This document shows positions 44,315 through 52,877 of a stretch of DNA of 64,000 nt, piece by piece. Source of the stretch: a beta proteobacterium L13 (GTDB lineage Bacteria > Pseudomonadota > Gammaproteobacteria > Burkholderiales > Chromobacteriaceae). The notes below the pieces were generated by a model that did no database searches, was not told the origin of the DNA, and worked only from the letters and a program-made list of their open reading frames with translations. The stretch is taken from the NCBI GenBank assembly GCA_000335715.1, contig AMYZ01000010.1, positions 62,001 through 126,000 of the forward strand, read 5' to 3'. Position 1 is the first letter of the stretch. Every line of letters starts with the position of its first letter. Position numbers and translations under genes: made by a program.

Positions 44315-45127
44315 ATGGCCAAGTCGAAAAAGTTTTGCATCGCCACCGAAGGCGCCACCACGGATGGCCGCGTCATCGAGCGCAAATGGCTGGAACAAAT
44401 GGCCGCCAACTACGACCCGAAAACCTACGGCGCTCGCATCAACCTGGAACACATCAAAGGCATTACCCCGGACAGCCCGTTCAAGAGCTACGGCGACGTG
44501 CTGCAGCTGAGTACCGAAGAAGGCCGCGACGGCAAACTGCGCCTGTACGCCGTCATCGACCCCACCGACGATCTGGTAGCCCTGAGCAAAGCCCGCCAGA
44601 AGGTTTACACCTCGATGGAGATCAACCCGGAATTTGCCGACACCGGCAAGTGCTACCTGGTGGGCCTGGCCATCACCGACAACCCGGCCAGCCTGGGCAC
44701 CGAAATGCTGCAGTTCAATGCCACCGCCAAAACGCTGGACGTGCGTAAGACCAATCCGGCCAACCTGTTCAGCGAAGCCGTGGAATTCAAGCTGGAGCTG
44801 GCCGACGACGCCAGCGCCGGCCTGTTCCACAACTTCACCGAAAAAATCAAGGGTCTGCTGGGCAAGCAAAGCCAGGCCACTACCGAAGGCTTCACCCAGC
44901 TGCATGGTGCCGTGACCGTCATCGCGGAAAGCCAGGGCGAGGTGCTGCAGAAGTTTGCCGCCATCGAAGGCACCCCGGCCAAGGTGGCCGAACTGCAAAC
45001 CGATCTGGCCAAGCTGCAAACCGAGTTTTCCGCGCTGGTAGGCAAGCTGGATAGCGACGAGCCAGCCGGCCAATTCCGCGCCCGCACCCCAGGCGGCACT
45101 GGCGAAGAAGCCCTGACCGACTGCTAA
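44315..45127 (+). CDS. Capsid scaffolding protein (P2 gpO-like)
   Basis: A 270-residue internal scaffold and protease. KSKKFCIATEGATTDGRVIERKWLEQMA and NPASLGTEMLQF match the P2 O N-terminal protease domain, with the expected His/Ser/Asp region (NLEHIKGI, TSMEINPEF, DNPASLG). The C-terminal third is coiled-coil-like (ESQGEVLQKFAAIE through SALVGKLD) and ends in a glycine-rich tail. AGAGGAAGG lies upstream of the ATG. It is the first gene of the plus-strand head operon. Confidence 0.9.
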   Translation: MAKSKKFCIATEGATTDGRVIERKWLEQMAANYDPKTYGARINLEHIKGITPDSPFKSYGDVLQLSTEEGRDGKLRLYAVIDPTDDLVALSKARQKVYTSMEINPEFADTGKCYLVGLAITDNPASLGTEMLQFNATAKTLDVRKTNPANLFSEAVEFKLELADDASAGLFHNFTEKIKGLLGKQSQATTEGFTQLHGAVTVIAESQGEVLQKFAAIEGTPAKVAELQTDLAKLQTEFSALVGKLDSDEPAGQFRARTPGGTGEEALTDC

Positions 45128-45161
45128 CCCGCCACCACCACGAACAAAGAGAACTGACACC

Positions 45162-46187
45162 ATGCGCAACGAAACCCGTCTGAAGTTCAATGAACTGACA
45201 ACTCGCCTCGCCACACTGAACGGTGTGGCCACCGTCGATAAGTCCTTTACGGTCAGCCCGTCTGTCCAGCAGACCCTGGAAAACAAGGTTCAGCTGTCCA
45301 GCGCGTTCCTCAGCAAGATCAACGTAGTGCCGGTACAAGATCAAGAGGGCGAAAAGCTGGGACTGGGCGTGCTGGGTACTATCGCTGGCCGCACCAAAAC
45401 CAGTGCCGGCAATCCACGCCAGCCGCGCAACGTGGCAGACCTGACGACAGGCCGCTACCGCTGCGTACAAACCAATTTCGATACGGCTTTCCCGTATGCT
45501 CAGCTGGATATGTGGGCCAAGTTCAAAGACTTTCAGCAGCGTCTGCGCGACGCCATCATCAAGCAGCAGGCGCTTGACCGCATCATGATCGGTTTCAACG
45601 GCACATCCATTGCCGACACCACCGACCGGGCCACCAACCCGTTGCTGCAGGACGTCAACAAAGGCTGGTTGCAGAAATACCGCGAAGATGCCCCTGAGCG
45701 CGTGCTGAAAGAAACCAAGCTGGGCTCAGGCAAAGTCAAAGTGGGCAAGAACGTACCGAAGGAAGAAGGCTACAAAACCCTCGACAGCCTAGTGTTTGAT
45801 AACGTCAACGGCCTCATCAGCGAAGTGTTTGCAGAAAACCCCGACCTGGTGGTTATCGTTGGCCGCGACCTGATGGCCGACAAATACTTCCCACTGCTGG
45901 AAGACAGCAAAGCCACCGAACAGTTGGCCGCTGACCTGGTTATCAGCCAGAAGCGTATCGGCAACCTGCCCGCCGTCCGTGCGCCGTTCTTCCCTGCCGG
46001 CAAAATGCTGATCACGCCGCTGGCCAACCTGTCGCTGTACTACCAGGAAGGCAGCCGCCGCCGTCACCTGAAAGAAGAGCCGGAATACGACCGCGCCGCC
46101 GACTACCAGTCCAGCAACGACGCCTACGTAGTGGAGTGCTACGAAGCCGGCTGCCTGATTGAAAACATCGAGGTGGTACCGGAATGA
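45162..46187 (+). CDS. Major capsid protein (P2 gpN-like)
   Basis: A 341-residue HK97-fold capsid subunit of the P2 N family (P2 N 357 aa). Visible are MRNETRLKFNELTTRLATLNGV, SSAFLSKINVVPVQDQEGEKLGLGV, DRIMIGFNGTSIADTTDR, LVVIVGRDLMADKYFPL and LANLSLYYQEGSRRRHLKEEPEYDRAADYQSSNDAYVVE, the last being highly conserved. It overlaps M by four bases. N-terminal processing by O is expected. Confidence 0.94.
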   Translation: MRNETRLKFNELTTRLATLNGVATVDKSFTVSPSVQQTLENKVQLSSAFLSKINVVPVQDQEGEKLGLGVLGTIAGRTKTSAGNPRQPRNVADLTTGRYRCVQTNFDTAFPYAQLDMWAKFKDFQQRLRDAIIKQQALDRIMIGFNGTSIADTTDRATNPLLQDVNKGWLQKYREDAPERVLKETKLGSGKVKVGKNVPKEEGYKTLDSLVFDNVNGLISEVFAENPDLVVIVGRDLMADKYFPLLEDSKATEQLAADLVISQKRIGNLPAVRAPFFPAGKMLITPLANLSLYYQEGSRRRHLKEEPEYDRAADYQSSNDAYVVECYEAGCLIENIEVVPE

Positions 46188-46849
46188 GCCACGCCCGCGA
46201 CCACTTCCAGCGTGTAACCGCTGCCAAGGTTGCAGCAGCAGCCTCACCCGGCCAGCCACTGGAAAACTGCAGCCAGTACGACCTGATGCTGGCCAAGCTG
46301 GCCGAAGACCGCCGCCGCCTCAAGCTGGTGCAATCGACCGAGCAGAAAGCCGAAGTAAAGCGGCAACTGCTGCCCGATTACGCCGCCTGGGTGGAGGGTG
46401 TGCTGTCTGCCGGCAAAGGCCATCAAGACGACGTGCTGACCACCATCATGGTGTGGCGTATCGATGCCGGCGAATACGCAGGCGCCCTGGACATTGCCGC
46501 CTATGCCATCCCGCACAAGCTGACCCTGCCCGACCAGTACCAGCGCCCGCTGGCCACTGCGATTGCCGAAGAAGTGGCCGATGCAGCCAAGCGTGCCCGC
46601 GATGGCGAACAGCCCTTTGACCTGGAAATCCTGCAACGCACCGCAGAGCTGACCAGCAGCGAAGACATGTTCGACCAGGTGCGCGCCAAGCTGCACAAAG
46701 AGCTGGGCCTGCTGCTGGAAGGCTTCGACAAGCCGGCAGCCCTGGCCCATCTGCAGCGCGCCATGCAGCTACACGACAAGGTCGGCGTCAAAAAGGACAT
46801 CGAGCGCATTCAGCGCGACATGAAGAACTCGGGCGCTGACAGCGCCTAA
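46184..46849 (+). CDS. Terminase small/endonuclease subunit (P2 gpM-like)
   Basis: A 221-residue protein that recognises and helps cut at cos. MSHARDHFQRVTAAKVAAAA and QYDLMLAKLAEDRRRLKLVQSTEQKAEVKRQLLPDYAAWVEGVL match P2 M (247 aa). The rest contains the family helical repeats (VWRIDAGEYAGALDIAAYAIPHKLTLPDQYQR). It starts within the N stop (ATGA). Confidence 0.9.
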   Translation: MSHARDHFQRVTAAKVAAAASPGQPLENCSQYDLMLAKLAEDRRRLKLVQSTEQKAEVKRQLLPDYAAWVEGVLSAGKGHQDDVLTTIMVWRIDAGEYAGALDIAAYAIPHKLTLPDQYQRPLATAIAEEVADAAKRARDGEQPFDLEILQRTAELTSSEDMFDQVRAKLHKELGLLLEGFDKPAALAHLQRAMQLHDKVGVKKDIERIQRDMKNSGADSA

Positions 46850-46941
46850 ACCGAGCGTACCCCGCGCACCAGGGCGGCAGGGGGCGGCGACAGCATGGCT
46901 AGTCAATGCCCCCTCCACCGCCCGCCACCCGGCGAGCCAGC

Positions 46942-47412
46942 ATGATCTACCCCAGCAACCAACCTGCCACCACCAGCATGCCCGCACCGGCTATCCAGTG
47001 CGGCGAGTTCTGGCCAGCCATCCCGCTGACAGATGCCCGCGAACAGATGCGGATTGACGGCACCGTCACCGACCAGCGCCTGCGCGCTGCGCTGATCGAA
47101 GCTGCCGCCAGCGTCAATGCCGAGTTGTCCACATGGCGCCGTGCCCACCAGGCCGCCGGCAAAACCGAGCTGGCACAGGTTGACCCGGAGCAGATCGACG
47201 GCAAAAGCGTGGCGGTGCATCGCTGGTTTCGTGCAGTGCATTGCCTTGCCGGCGCCATCCTGGCCGAGCGGTACCGGGGTTTCGATAGCAGCGGCAAAGG
47301 CGACAAGCGCGCCGAGGTGGCAGACCAGTCTGCCGATGATCTGCGCCGCGATGGCCGCTGGGCCATTGCCGACCTGCAAGCCAAGCCGCGCACCGTGGTG
47401 GAGCTGATCTGA
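46942..47412 (+). CDS. Head completion protein (P2 gpL-like)
   Basis: A 156-residue protein that closes the filled capsid and joins the tail. CGEFWPAIPLTDAREQMRIDGTVTDQRLRAALIEAAASVNAEL and HCLAGAILAERYRGFDSSGKGDKRAE are diagnostic. I took ATG 46942; an in-frame ATG 36 bases earlier would add a proline-rich stretch. It overlaps X by one base (TGATG). Confidence 0.88.
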   Translation: MIYPSNQPATTSMPAPAIQCGEFWPAIPLTDAREQMRIDGTVTDQRLRAALIEAAASVNAELSTWRRAHQAAGKTELAQVDPEQIDGKSVAVHRWFRAVHCLAGAILAERYRGFDSSGKGDKRAEVADQSADDLRRDGRWAIADLQAKPRTVVELI

Positions 47413-47621
47413 TGCAAATCACCACCCACCAGGGCGACACGGTAGACGCCATCTGCTACCGCCACTTCGGGCAAACACGCGGCATCACCGAGCAGGTGCT
47501 GCTGCTTAACCCTGGTCTGGCCAGCTACGGCCCGGTACTGCCGATGGGCATCACCGTGCAGCTGCCAGACCAGGTAAACACCACGCCAGCCGCCACGCAG
47601 CTGGTCAACCTTTGGGAATAA
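47412..47621 (+). CDS. Tail protein X (P2 gpX-like)
   Basis: A 69-residue protein with a LysM-like fold: QITTHQGDTVDAICYRHFGQTRGITEQVLLLNPGLASYGPVLPMGITVQLP. It is P2 X by family and position after L, and it is part of the tail. Confidence 0.9.
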   Translation: MQITTHQGDTVDAICYRHFGQTRGITEQVLLLNPGLASYGPVLPMGITVQLPDQVNTTPAATQLVNLWE

Positions 47622-47624
47622 ATC

Positions 47625-47981
47625 ATGGCAGAACCCAGCATCACCTCCGCCCCACTGGCCGCAGCGGGCCTGGTGGCACTGTTCCCCGGCGTGGATGCCG
47701 GCATCGTCCTGGGCGCCTTTGCCGGTGCGGCAGTGTTCGTGCTGTCCAGCACCGACTACAAGCCGCTGCAGAAGCTGGCCTTCCTGGTGCTGGCCACCGT
47801 GGCCGGCATGTTGGCCGCACCGATGGCCGCCAGCCTGCTGGCGACTCTGCTGCCGGCATCGGTGGCGGTGCCACAAAGCGTCGGCGCCCTGCTGGCCGCT
47901 GCGCTGTCCATCCGCCTGCTGATGCGTGCCATCAAGCAAGCCGAAACCCTGCAATTCCCGCAGAAAGGGAGTGGCCAATGA
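47625..47981 (+). CDS. Putative holin, first of two membrane proteins
   Basis: A 118-residue protein with about three hydrophobic segments: GLVALFPGVDAGIVLGAFAGAAVFVL, LAFLVLATVAGMLAAPMAASLLATLL and SVGALLAAALSIRLLMRA. It ends in a polar tail. It lies between X and another membrane gene, just before the muramidase, where holin genes stand. It fits small phage holin-type families, but sequence cannot prove hole formation. Confidence 0.72.
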   Translation: MAEPSITSAPLAAAGLVALFPGVDAGIVLGAFAGAAVFVLSSTDYKPLQKLAFLVLATVAGMLAAPMAASLLATLLPASVAVPQSVGALLAAALSIRLLMRAIKQAETLQFPQKGSGQ

Positions 47982-48301
47982 TCATCACCGACACCATCAG
48001 CCTGGGCGCCGCCTTGTTTACCGCCGCCCGCCTACTGCTGTTCACCCGTGGCCACGGCACGCACCGCCCGTATGCCAGCCTGCTGGCCTACGGCCTGATT
48101 GTGGCCTGCGCCGCGCTGGGCACCCTGCTGGCAACCGGCCATGCCGCCGGCACCAGTTGGCCGCAGACCCTTATCAACGTGGTGCTGGCGCTGGCGGTGG
48201 CCAGTACCGGCGGCAACGTGGTCGAGCTGTTCCGCCCCGCTGGGGGCAACCGGCAGCCCTTGGTGCTGCGCCTGCTAAGGAAAGAGTCATGGATACGCTG
48301 A
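47978..48301 (+). CDS. Phage holin family membrane protein
   Basis: A 107-residue protein with two to three membrane helices (SLGAALFTAARLLLF, PYASLLAYGLIVACAALGTLLAT, TLINVVLALAVAST) and a basic C-terminus. It resembles the P2/PRD-like phage_holin_3 group. It overlaps the previous gene by four bases and the muramidase gene by 13. It could be the holin and the previous gene its modulator, or the reverse. Confidence 0.75.
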   Translation: MIITDTISLGAALFTAARLLLFTRGHGTHRPYASLLAYGLIVACAALGTLLATGHAAGTSWPQTLINVVLALAVASTGGNVVELFRPAGGNRQPLVLRLLRKESWIR

Positions 48302-49104
48302 AACAGGGCATGGTGGGCTACCAGGTAGCCGAGCTGCAGCAGCTGCTGAACACCCACGGCCAGCGCCTGCTGGTAGATGGCGACTTCGGCGCCAAAACCT
48401 TTGCCGCCGTGCAGGCCGTACAGCGCCGGGCGGGTCTGGTAGTGGATGGCCGCGCCGGGCCTAAAACCCTGGCCGTGCTGCGTGGCCAGGTGGCCAAGGA
48501 CATCGTGTTTCTATCCGAAGCCGATCTGCAGCGCGCCGCCAAGGCGCTGGGCGTAGAGCTGGCCGCCGTGAAAGCTGTCAACCTGGTGGAGTCGGTAGGC
48601 TGCGGCTTTGGCGAAGACCAGCGCCCACGCATCCTGCTGGAACGCCACGTGGCCTACAAGCGGGCCGACGCCGCCGGAATGGACAGCAAACAGCTGGCCA
48701 CCAGCTACCCCAACCTGGTCAACCAAAAGCGCGGCGGCTATGCCGGTGGCAGCCATGAGTGGAGCCGCTTTGCCCATCTGGCCAGCATCACCAGTCAGGC
48801 GGTAGCGATCGAGGCATGCAGCTGGGGCGCGTTCCAGATCATGGGCTATCACTGGCAGCCGCTGGGCTACGCCAGCGCCGAAGACTTCATGGCCGCCATG
48901 TGCCAGAGCGAAGCCGACCAGCTGGCCGCATTCGTGCGCTTCATCCAGGCTGACACCGAGCTGCACCAGGCACTGCGCGCCAAGGACTGGCCAGAGTTCG
49001 CCCGCCGCTACAACGGCCCGGCCTACCGCGAAAACCTTTACGACACCAAGCTGGCCACCGCCTATCAGCGGTTTGGCGGCCAACCGGGCAAGGCGGCAGC
49101 ATGA
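48289..49104 (+). CDS. Endolysin: N-acetylmuramidase with peptidoglycan-binding domain
   Basis: A 271-residue lysis enzyme. The N-terminal 70 residues are a PG_binding_1 domain (QGMVGYQVAELQQLLNTHGQRLLVDGDFGAKTFAAVQAVQRRAGLVVDGRAGPKTLAVL). The rest is an N-acetylmuramidase (DUF3380) domain, with VESVGCGFGEDQRPRILLERH, a likely catalytic glutamate, and CSWGAFQIMGYHWQPLGYASAEDF. AAGGAAAGAG lies before the ATG. No signal peptide is visible, so it depends on a holin. Confidence 0.9.
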   Translation: MDTLKQGMVGYQVAELQQLLNTHGQRLLVDGDFGAKTFAAVQAVQRRAGLVVDGRAGPKTLAVLRGQVAKDIVFLSEADLQRAAKALGVELAAVKAVNLVESVGCGFGEDQRPRILLERHVAYKRADAAGMDSKQLATSYPNLVNQKRGGYAGGSHEWSRFAHLASITSQAVAIEACSWGAFQIMGYHWQPLGYASAEDFMAAMCQSEADQLAAFVRFIQADTELHQALRAKDWPEFARRYNGPAYRENLYDTKLATAYQRFGGQPGKAAA

Positions 49105-49610
49105 ACCAGATCAAAACCGCCATCGGTCTGGCCGCCGCCCTGGTGCTGGCGTGGCTGGCCTACCAGAACCACCAGCTGGGCAAGCAAGTGCAGGCACAAG
49201 CCAGCACCGCCGGCCAGCTGGCGCAGCAGCTGAACACCGCCGCCGCCACCATCCGCAGCCAGCAAAAAAGCCTGACGCTGCAGGCCAGCCAGCAGCAAGC
49301 CACCGCACAGGACATGGCCACCCTGCAGCGCCGTATCAGCGGGCTGGCCAGCCGCTACACCGCCGCCCAAATCAACCTGGAAGCCATCACCCATGAACAA
49401 CCCGACGCAACGCGCTGGGGTGATACCCCTGTGCCTGCTGCTGTGCAGCGCCTGTTCGACAGCACCGACGATGCCGGCACCGCCGCCACCCCTGCCACTG
49501 CAGATCCTGCAATGCGCGCGAGTGACACCATGCCAGCTGCCGCCACGACAGTACCAGACCAACCGCCAGCTGGCGCAAACGCTGCTGGCCACCCAGGCCG
49601 CGCTGGCTAG
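49101..49610 (+). CDS. Inner-membrane spanin (Rz-like)
   Basis: A 169-residue protein with an N-terminal membrane anchor (IGLAAALVLAWLAYQ), a long coiled-coil periplasmic region (QVQAQASTAGQLAQQLNTAAATIRSQQKSLTLQASQQQ) and a proline-rich end. This is the i-spanin. It overlaps the muramidase stop (ATGA) and contains the Rz1 gene in another frame. It disrupts the outer membrane with Rz1 at lysis. Confidence 0.82.
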   Translation: MNQIKTAIGLAAALVLAWLAYQNHQLGKQVQAQASTAGQLAQQLNTAAATIRSQQKSLTLQASQQQATAQDMATLQRRISGLASRYTAAQINLEAITHEQPDATRWGDTPVPAAVQRLFDSTDDAGTAATPATADPAMRASDTMPAAATTVPDQPPAGANAAGHPGRAG

Positions 49611-49686
49611 CTGCGCCGCCCAAGTAGACACCGTGGCGGCATGCCAAAACCGTACAGCGAGCAATGCAAATGAGCAGACTTTTTGA
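49393..49686 (+). CDS. Outer-membrane spanin (Rz1-like lipoprotein), nested in Rz
   Basis: A 97-residue lipoprotein. The signal GVIPLCLLLCSACSTAP contains a lipobox with the modified cysteine after SA, and the mature part is proline-rich (TMPAPPPPLPLQ), as in Rz1. Most of the gene lies inside Rz in the +1 frame, an embedded arrangement known from lambda and P2 (LysB/LysC). It ends past the Rz stop. Confidence 0.8.
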   Translation: MNNPTQRAGVIPLCLLLCSACSTAPTMPAPPPPLPLQILQCARVTPCQLPPRQYQTNRQLAQTLLATQAALASCAAQVDTVAACQNRTASNANEQTF

Positions 49687-49885
49687 AATGGCGCAGCAGC
49701 GCGAAGAAAGACACCGCCTGGAATCGTTGGCACGCCAGGCAGAGAAGGCAAAAGGCCACCCAGGCGGCAGCTTTAGCCACTGCAATGACTGCGGCGAGGA
49801 AATCCCACCGCTACGCCGCGAGAAGGTACCCGGTTGCACCCGCTGTGTGCCGTGTCAGACCAAAGCCGAGAAGCGCCACCCATGA
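49670..49885 (+). CDS. TraR/DksA-type C4 zinc-finger protein
   Basis: A 71-residue protein (two more if the ATG at 49664 is used) with CNDCGEEIPPLRREKVPGCTRCVPCQTKAEKR, the C4 zinc finger of the TraR/DksA group. P2-like phages carry a similar small gene near R. Members may bind RNA polymerase in place of DksA. It overlaps R by four bases. Confidence 0.85.
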   Translation: MSRLFEMAQQREERHRLESLARQAEKAKGHPGGSFSHCNDCGEEIPPLRREKVPGCTRCVPCQTKAEKRHP

Positions 49886-50346
49886 ACTTGCCCCACCATC
49901 TGCGCGCCGCCCTGGAGGCGGCTTTGCCACAGCTGAAACAGAACCCCGACCGCTTACTAATGTTCATCGAAGCCGGCGGCCTCACCGGGGCGTCGCTGAA
50001 AACGCTGTCGTTCCGCTACCGCTACACCCTGACGCTGGTTTTTGTGGACTTTAGCGGCCACATGGACGAAATCATGGTGCCGCTGCTGGCATGGCTGCGG
50101 CAGTACCAGCCGGACCTGATACAGAACAGCACTGCCCTGGCTGAAAAGCTGACGTTTGAAGCCGAGCTAACCAGTCACACTCAGTGCGACATCGAGCTGC
50201 GTATCCCGCTTACCGAAGGCGTGACCGTCACCACCCGCGACGGCCAGACCACCGCCCGCCACACTGACGCGCCCTACCTGCAGGAAAGCGTCACCCTTCG
50301 CCAGCTGTACCTGAAAGACGAGCTCATCCTTGGCCAGTCAGATTGA
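49882..50346 (+). CDS. Tail completion protein R (P2 gpR-like)
   Basis: A 154-residue protein: NLPHHLRAALEAALPQLKQNPDRLLMFIEAGGL and LSFRYRYTLTLVFVDFSGHMDEIMVPLLAWLRQYQPDLI match P2 R (155 aa). It starts within the stop of the zinc-finger gene and acts in tail completion with S. Confidence 0.9.
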   Translation: MNLPHHLRAALEAALPQLKQNPDRLLMFIEAGGLTGASLKTLSFRYRYTLTLVFVDFSGHMDEIMVPLLAWLRQYQPDLIQNSTALAEKLTFEAELTSHTQCDIELRIPLTEGVTVTTRDGQTTARHTDAPYLQESVTLRQLYLKDELILGQSD

Positions 50347-50770
50347 AACCCAGCTGACCGGCCTGCTTGCCCGCGTATCGCCCACCGAACGCCGCAAGCT
50401 GGCGCGAGAGTTGGCAGCCAAGCTGCGCCAGCGCAACCAGGCGCGCATAGCGGCGCAAACCGAGCCGGACGGCACGCCGTTTGAAGCCCGCAAGCCATCT
50501 AAATTCAGGGCCAAATCTGGCACCATCCGCCGCGCCATGTTCAGCAAGCTGCGCACCGCCCGCTGGCTGAAAACCGGCGCCACACCGGACACCGCCACCG
50601 TGGGCTTTGTTTCCAAGGTTGGCCGCATCGCAGCCGTTCACCAATATGGCCTGCGCGACCGTGTGCGGCCAGGCATCGACACCACCTACCCGCGCCGCCA
50701 GCTGCTGGGTTTTGCCCAGCCGGACGTGGAAGAAGTCACCGACACAGTGCTAGAACACCTCACAAAATAG
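50330..50770 (+). CDS. Tail completion protein S (P2 gpS-like)
   Basis: A 146-residue protein with QLTGLLARVSPTERRKLARELAAKLRQRNQARIAAQTEPDGTPFEARK and VGRIAAVHQYGLRDRVRPGI, typical of P2 S (150 aa). The start is a TTG at 50330, overlapping R by 17 bases; no later ATG would keep the conserved N-terminus. Confidence 0.88.
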   Translation: MASQIETQLTGLLARVSPTERRKLARELAAKLRQRNQARIAAQTEPDGTPFEARKPSKFRAKSGTIRRAMFSKLRTARWLKTGATPDTATVGFVSKVGRIAAVHQYGLRDRVRPGIDTTYPRRQLLGFAQPDVEEVTDTVLEHLTK

Positions 50771-50778
50771 ACCCGACT

Positions 50779-50799
50779 TTGTGCCGGCTTCCGGCACAA
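50779..50799. promoter_or_regulatory. Late-activator dyad before V
   Basis: TTGTG (50779-50783), 11 bases, CACAA (50795-50799), with the inner bases also symmetric (GTGCCGG/CCGGCAC). It is followed by CAGCCAGC as at 44223. It lies 37 bases before V, where P2 has its PV promoter. The inner symmetry means it may also form a terminator-like stem after S. Confidence 0.65.
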
Positions 50800-50836
50800 C
50801 AGCCAGCGCGTGACGGCCTGCGGCAGCGCACCGAAC

Positions 50837-51523
50837 ATGGCCGACATGAACGAAACCGCCGACATCCTCCGCCGTCTGGAAAGCCTGATTCGCTACGGCA
50901 CCGTGGCTGAAGTGCAAGCCAAGCCGCCCCGCGTGCGTATCCAGGTAGGCAAACTGAAAACCACCTGGGTGCGCTGGGTGGCTTTGCGTGCGGCCACTAT
51001 CAGCGACTGGTGCCCGCCCGTGCCTGGTGAACAGTGCGTGCTGCTGTCGCCTAGCGGCGACATGGCCAGCGCCGTGGCGCTGATGGGCCTGGCGTCGGAC
51101 GAATACCCGCTGCCCAGCGACAACCCGGACGAATGGGTGCGGCGGTTTCCTGATGGCGCCGTGGTGCGCTACCACCACGGCGACAGCGCGCTGACTGTCA
51201 CCGGCATCAAAACCGCCACCGTGCAGGCTGCCGAACACGTCACCGTGGACTGCCCGGAAACCACCTTCACCGGCAACGTAACGATCAAAGGCAAGCTGAC
51301 CGTGCTGGGCGACGCCCTGTTCAAAGCCAAAGCCACCGTCACGAAGCTGTTCAGCTATCTGGCGGGTATGTCTGGCCAAGGTGGCGGCGACGGCGGCGAA
51401 ACCAGCATCACCGGCAATATCCGCCACACCGAGGGCGCGCTATCCAGCAATGGCGTGGTACTGCACACCCATACCCACGGCAACGTAGAGCAGGGCAACG
51501 ACAACTCCGGGGGGCCACAATAA
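50837..51523 (+). CDS. Baseplate assembly protein V, tail spike tip (P2 gpV-like)
   Basis: A 228-residue membrane-puncturing tip. NETADILRRLESLIRYGTVAEVQ aligns with the P2 V N-terminus, FPDGAVVRYHHGDSALTVTGIKTATV and GNIRHTEGALSSNGVVLHTHTHGN with its C-terminal spike, including the HxH iron-binding motif at the apex. I used ATG 50837; ATG 50846 is possible. Confidence 0.92.
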   Translation: MADMNETADILRRLESLIRYGTVAEVQAKPPRVRIQVGKLKTTWVRWVALRAATISDWCPPVPGEQCVLLSPSGDMASAVALMGLASDEYPLPSDNPDEWVRRFPDGAVVRYHHGDSALTVTGIKTATVQAAEHVTVDCPETTFTGNVTIKGKLTVLGDALFKAKATVTKLFSYLAGMSGQGGGDGGETSITGNIRHTEGALSSNGVVLHTHTHGNVEQGNDNSGGPQ

Positions 51524-51885
51524 TGGCGGAATGCATCGGCATGGACATTCACACCGGTCGCACCATCAGCGACCTGGACCACATCCGGCAAAGCTGCGGC
51601 GTCATCCTGAATACGCCCCTAGCCACCCGCGTTGAGCGCCGCGAGTTTGGCAGCCTGGTACCCGAGCTGCTGGACCGCCCACTGAACGGTAAAACCCGCC
51701 TGCAGCTGCTGGCGGCCACCGCCATTGCCCTGCGCACCTGGGAACCACGCATCACCATCGCCGGAATGAACCTGGCCATCAGCACCACCCGCCCCGGTGC
51801 TGCCGGCATCGAGCTGGACACCATCCGCACCACCGGCCCAAGCGCCGGCCAGCGTGCCCGCATCGCGATCGAGGTGGCCAGATGA
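51523..51885 (+). CDS. Baseplate protein W (P2 gpW-like)
   Basis: A 120-residue GPW/gp25-family protein. ISDLDHIRQSCGVILNTPLATRVERREFGSLVPELLDRPLN is the signature. It overlaps V by one base (TAATG) and J by four. It has the lysozyme-like fold without activity seen in T4 gp25. Confidence 0.92.
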   Translation: MAECIGMDIHTGRTISDLDHIRQSCGVILNTPLATRVERREFGSLVPELLDRPLNGKTRLQLLAATAIALRTWEPRITIAGMNLAISTTRPGAAGIELDTIRTTGPSAGQRARIAIEVAR

Positions 51886-52877
51886 TCGACCTTTCCAGAC
51901 TTGCCGCCCCTGCCATCCTGGACGAGCCAGACTTTGAAACCCTGCTGGCCGAGCGCAAAGCCCGCCTGATTGCTGCCGCACCGGCAGAGCTGCGCGAAGG
52001 TCTGGCCGCCGCCCTGCAGCTGGAATCCGAAGCCATCACGATTGACCTGCAGCAGCAGGCGTACAGCGAATTGGTGCTGCGCCAGTACGTCAACGAATGC
52101 GCCCGCGCCACCATGCTGGCCTACGCTACCGGCACCGACCTGGACCAGCGCGCCGCCGATTACGACGTGCAGCGCCTACTGATTACCCCGGCCAACCCCG
52201 ACGCCACCCCACCTATCGAGGCCGTATGGGAAGACGACGACAGCCTGCGCCGCCGCTGCCTGCTGGCCTTCGACGGCCTGAGCGTGGCCGGCAGCCGTGG
52301 TGCCTACCTGTTTCACACCCTGAGCGCATCGGCCGACATTGCCGACGCATCGGTAGACGCGCCAACCTTTGCCGCCGTAGACGTGCCCGCCGCCGTGCGC
52401 GTCCAGCTGCCAGCCGGCGCCATCGTGCTGGTCTGCACCTACGATGCCGGGCTGCCGGCACCGCTGCCGGGTGATGTATCCATCGCCATCCTGCCGACCA
52501 CCACCAGCCAGACAGCACCGGCCAGCCTGGCTAGTACCGCGCAGACCGCGCTATCGGAAGACGATGTGCGCCCGCTCACCGATCGCCCCCGCGTACAGCC
52601 AGGCACCGCCACGCCGTTCCAGATCACCGCCACCATCGAGCCGGAAGCCGGCCCCGATGCCGAGCTGGTGCTGGCAGCGGCACAAGCCCGCCTGGATGCG
52701 GCCATCCAGGCAGCCCGCAAGCTGGGCGGCGAGCTGCCCCTATCGGCCATCTATGCCGCACTGCATGTACCCGGTGCCCGCCGTGTACGCCTGCTGGCGC
52801 CCGCTGCCGACATCGTGTGTGACAAGCGGCACTACCCCGACTGCACCGGCATCCAGCTGGCCAAGGGGGCTGCATGA
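51882..52877 (+). CDS. Baseplate wedge protein J (P2 gpJ-like)
   Basis: A 331-residue baseplate_J protein. MIDLSRLAAPAILDEPDFETLLAERKARLI, LQQQAYSELVLRQYVNECARATMLAYATGTDLDQRAADYDVQR and GSRGAYLFHTLSASADIADASVDAP match P2 J. Its length is about 30 above P2 J (302). It forms the wedge with W and I. Confidence 0.92.
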   Translation: MIDLSRLAAPAILDEPDFETLLAERKARLIAAAPAELREGLAAALQLESEAITIDLQQQAYSELVLRQYVNECARATMLAYATGTDLDQRAADYDVQRLLITPANPDATPPIEAVWEDDDSLRRRCLLAFDGLSVAGSRGAYLFHTLSASADIADASVDAPTFAAVDVPAAVRVQLPAGAIVLVCTYDAGLPAPLPGDVSIAILPTTTSQTAPASLASTAQTALSEDDVRPLTDRPRVQPGTATPFQITATIEPEAGPDAELVLAAAQARLDAAIQAARKLGGELPLSAIYAALHVPGARRVRLLAPAADIVCDKRHYPDCTGIQLAKGAA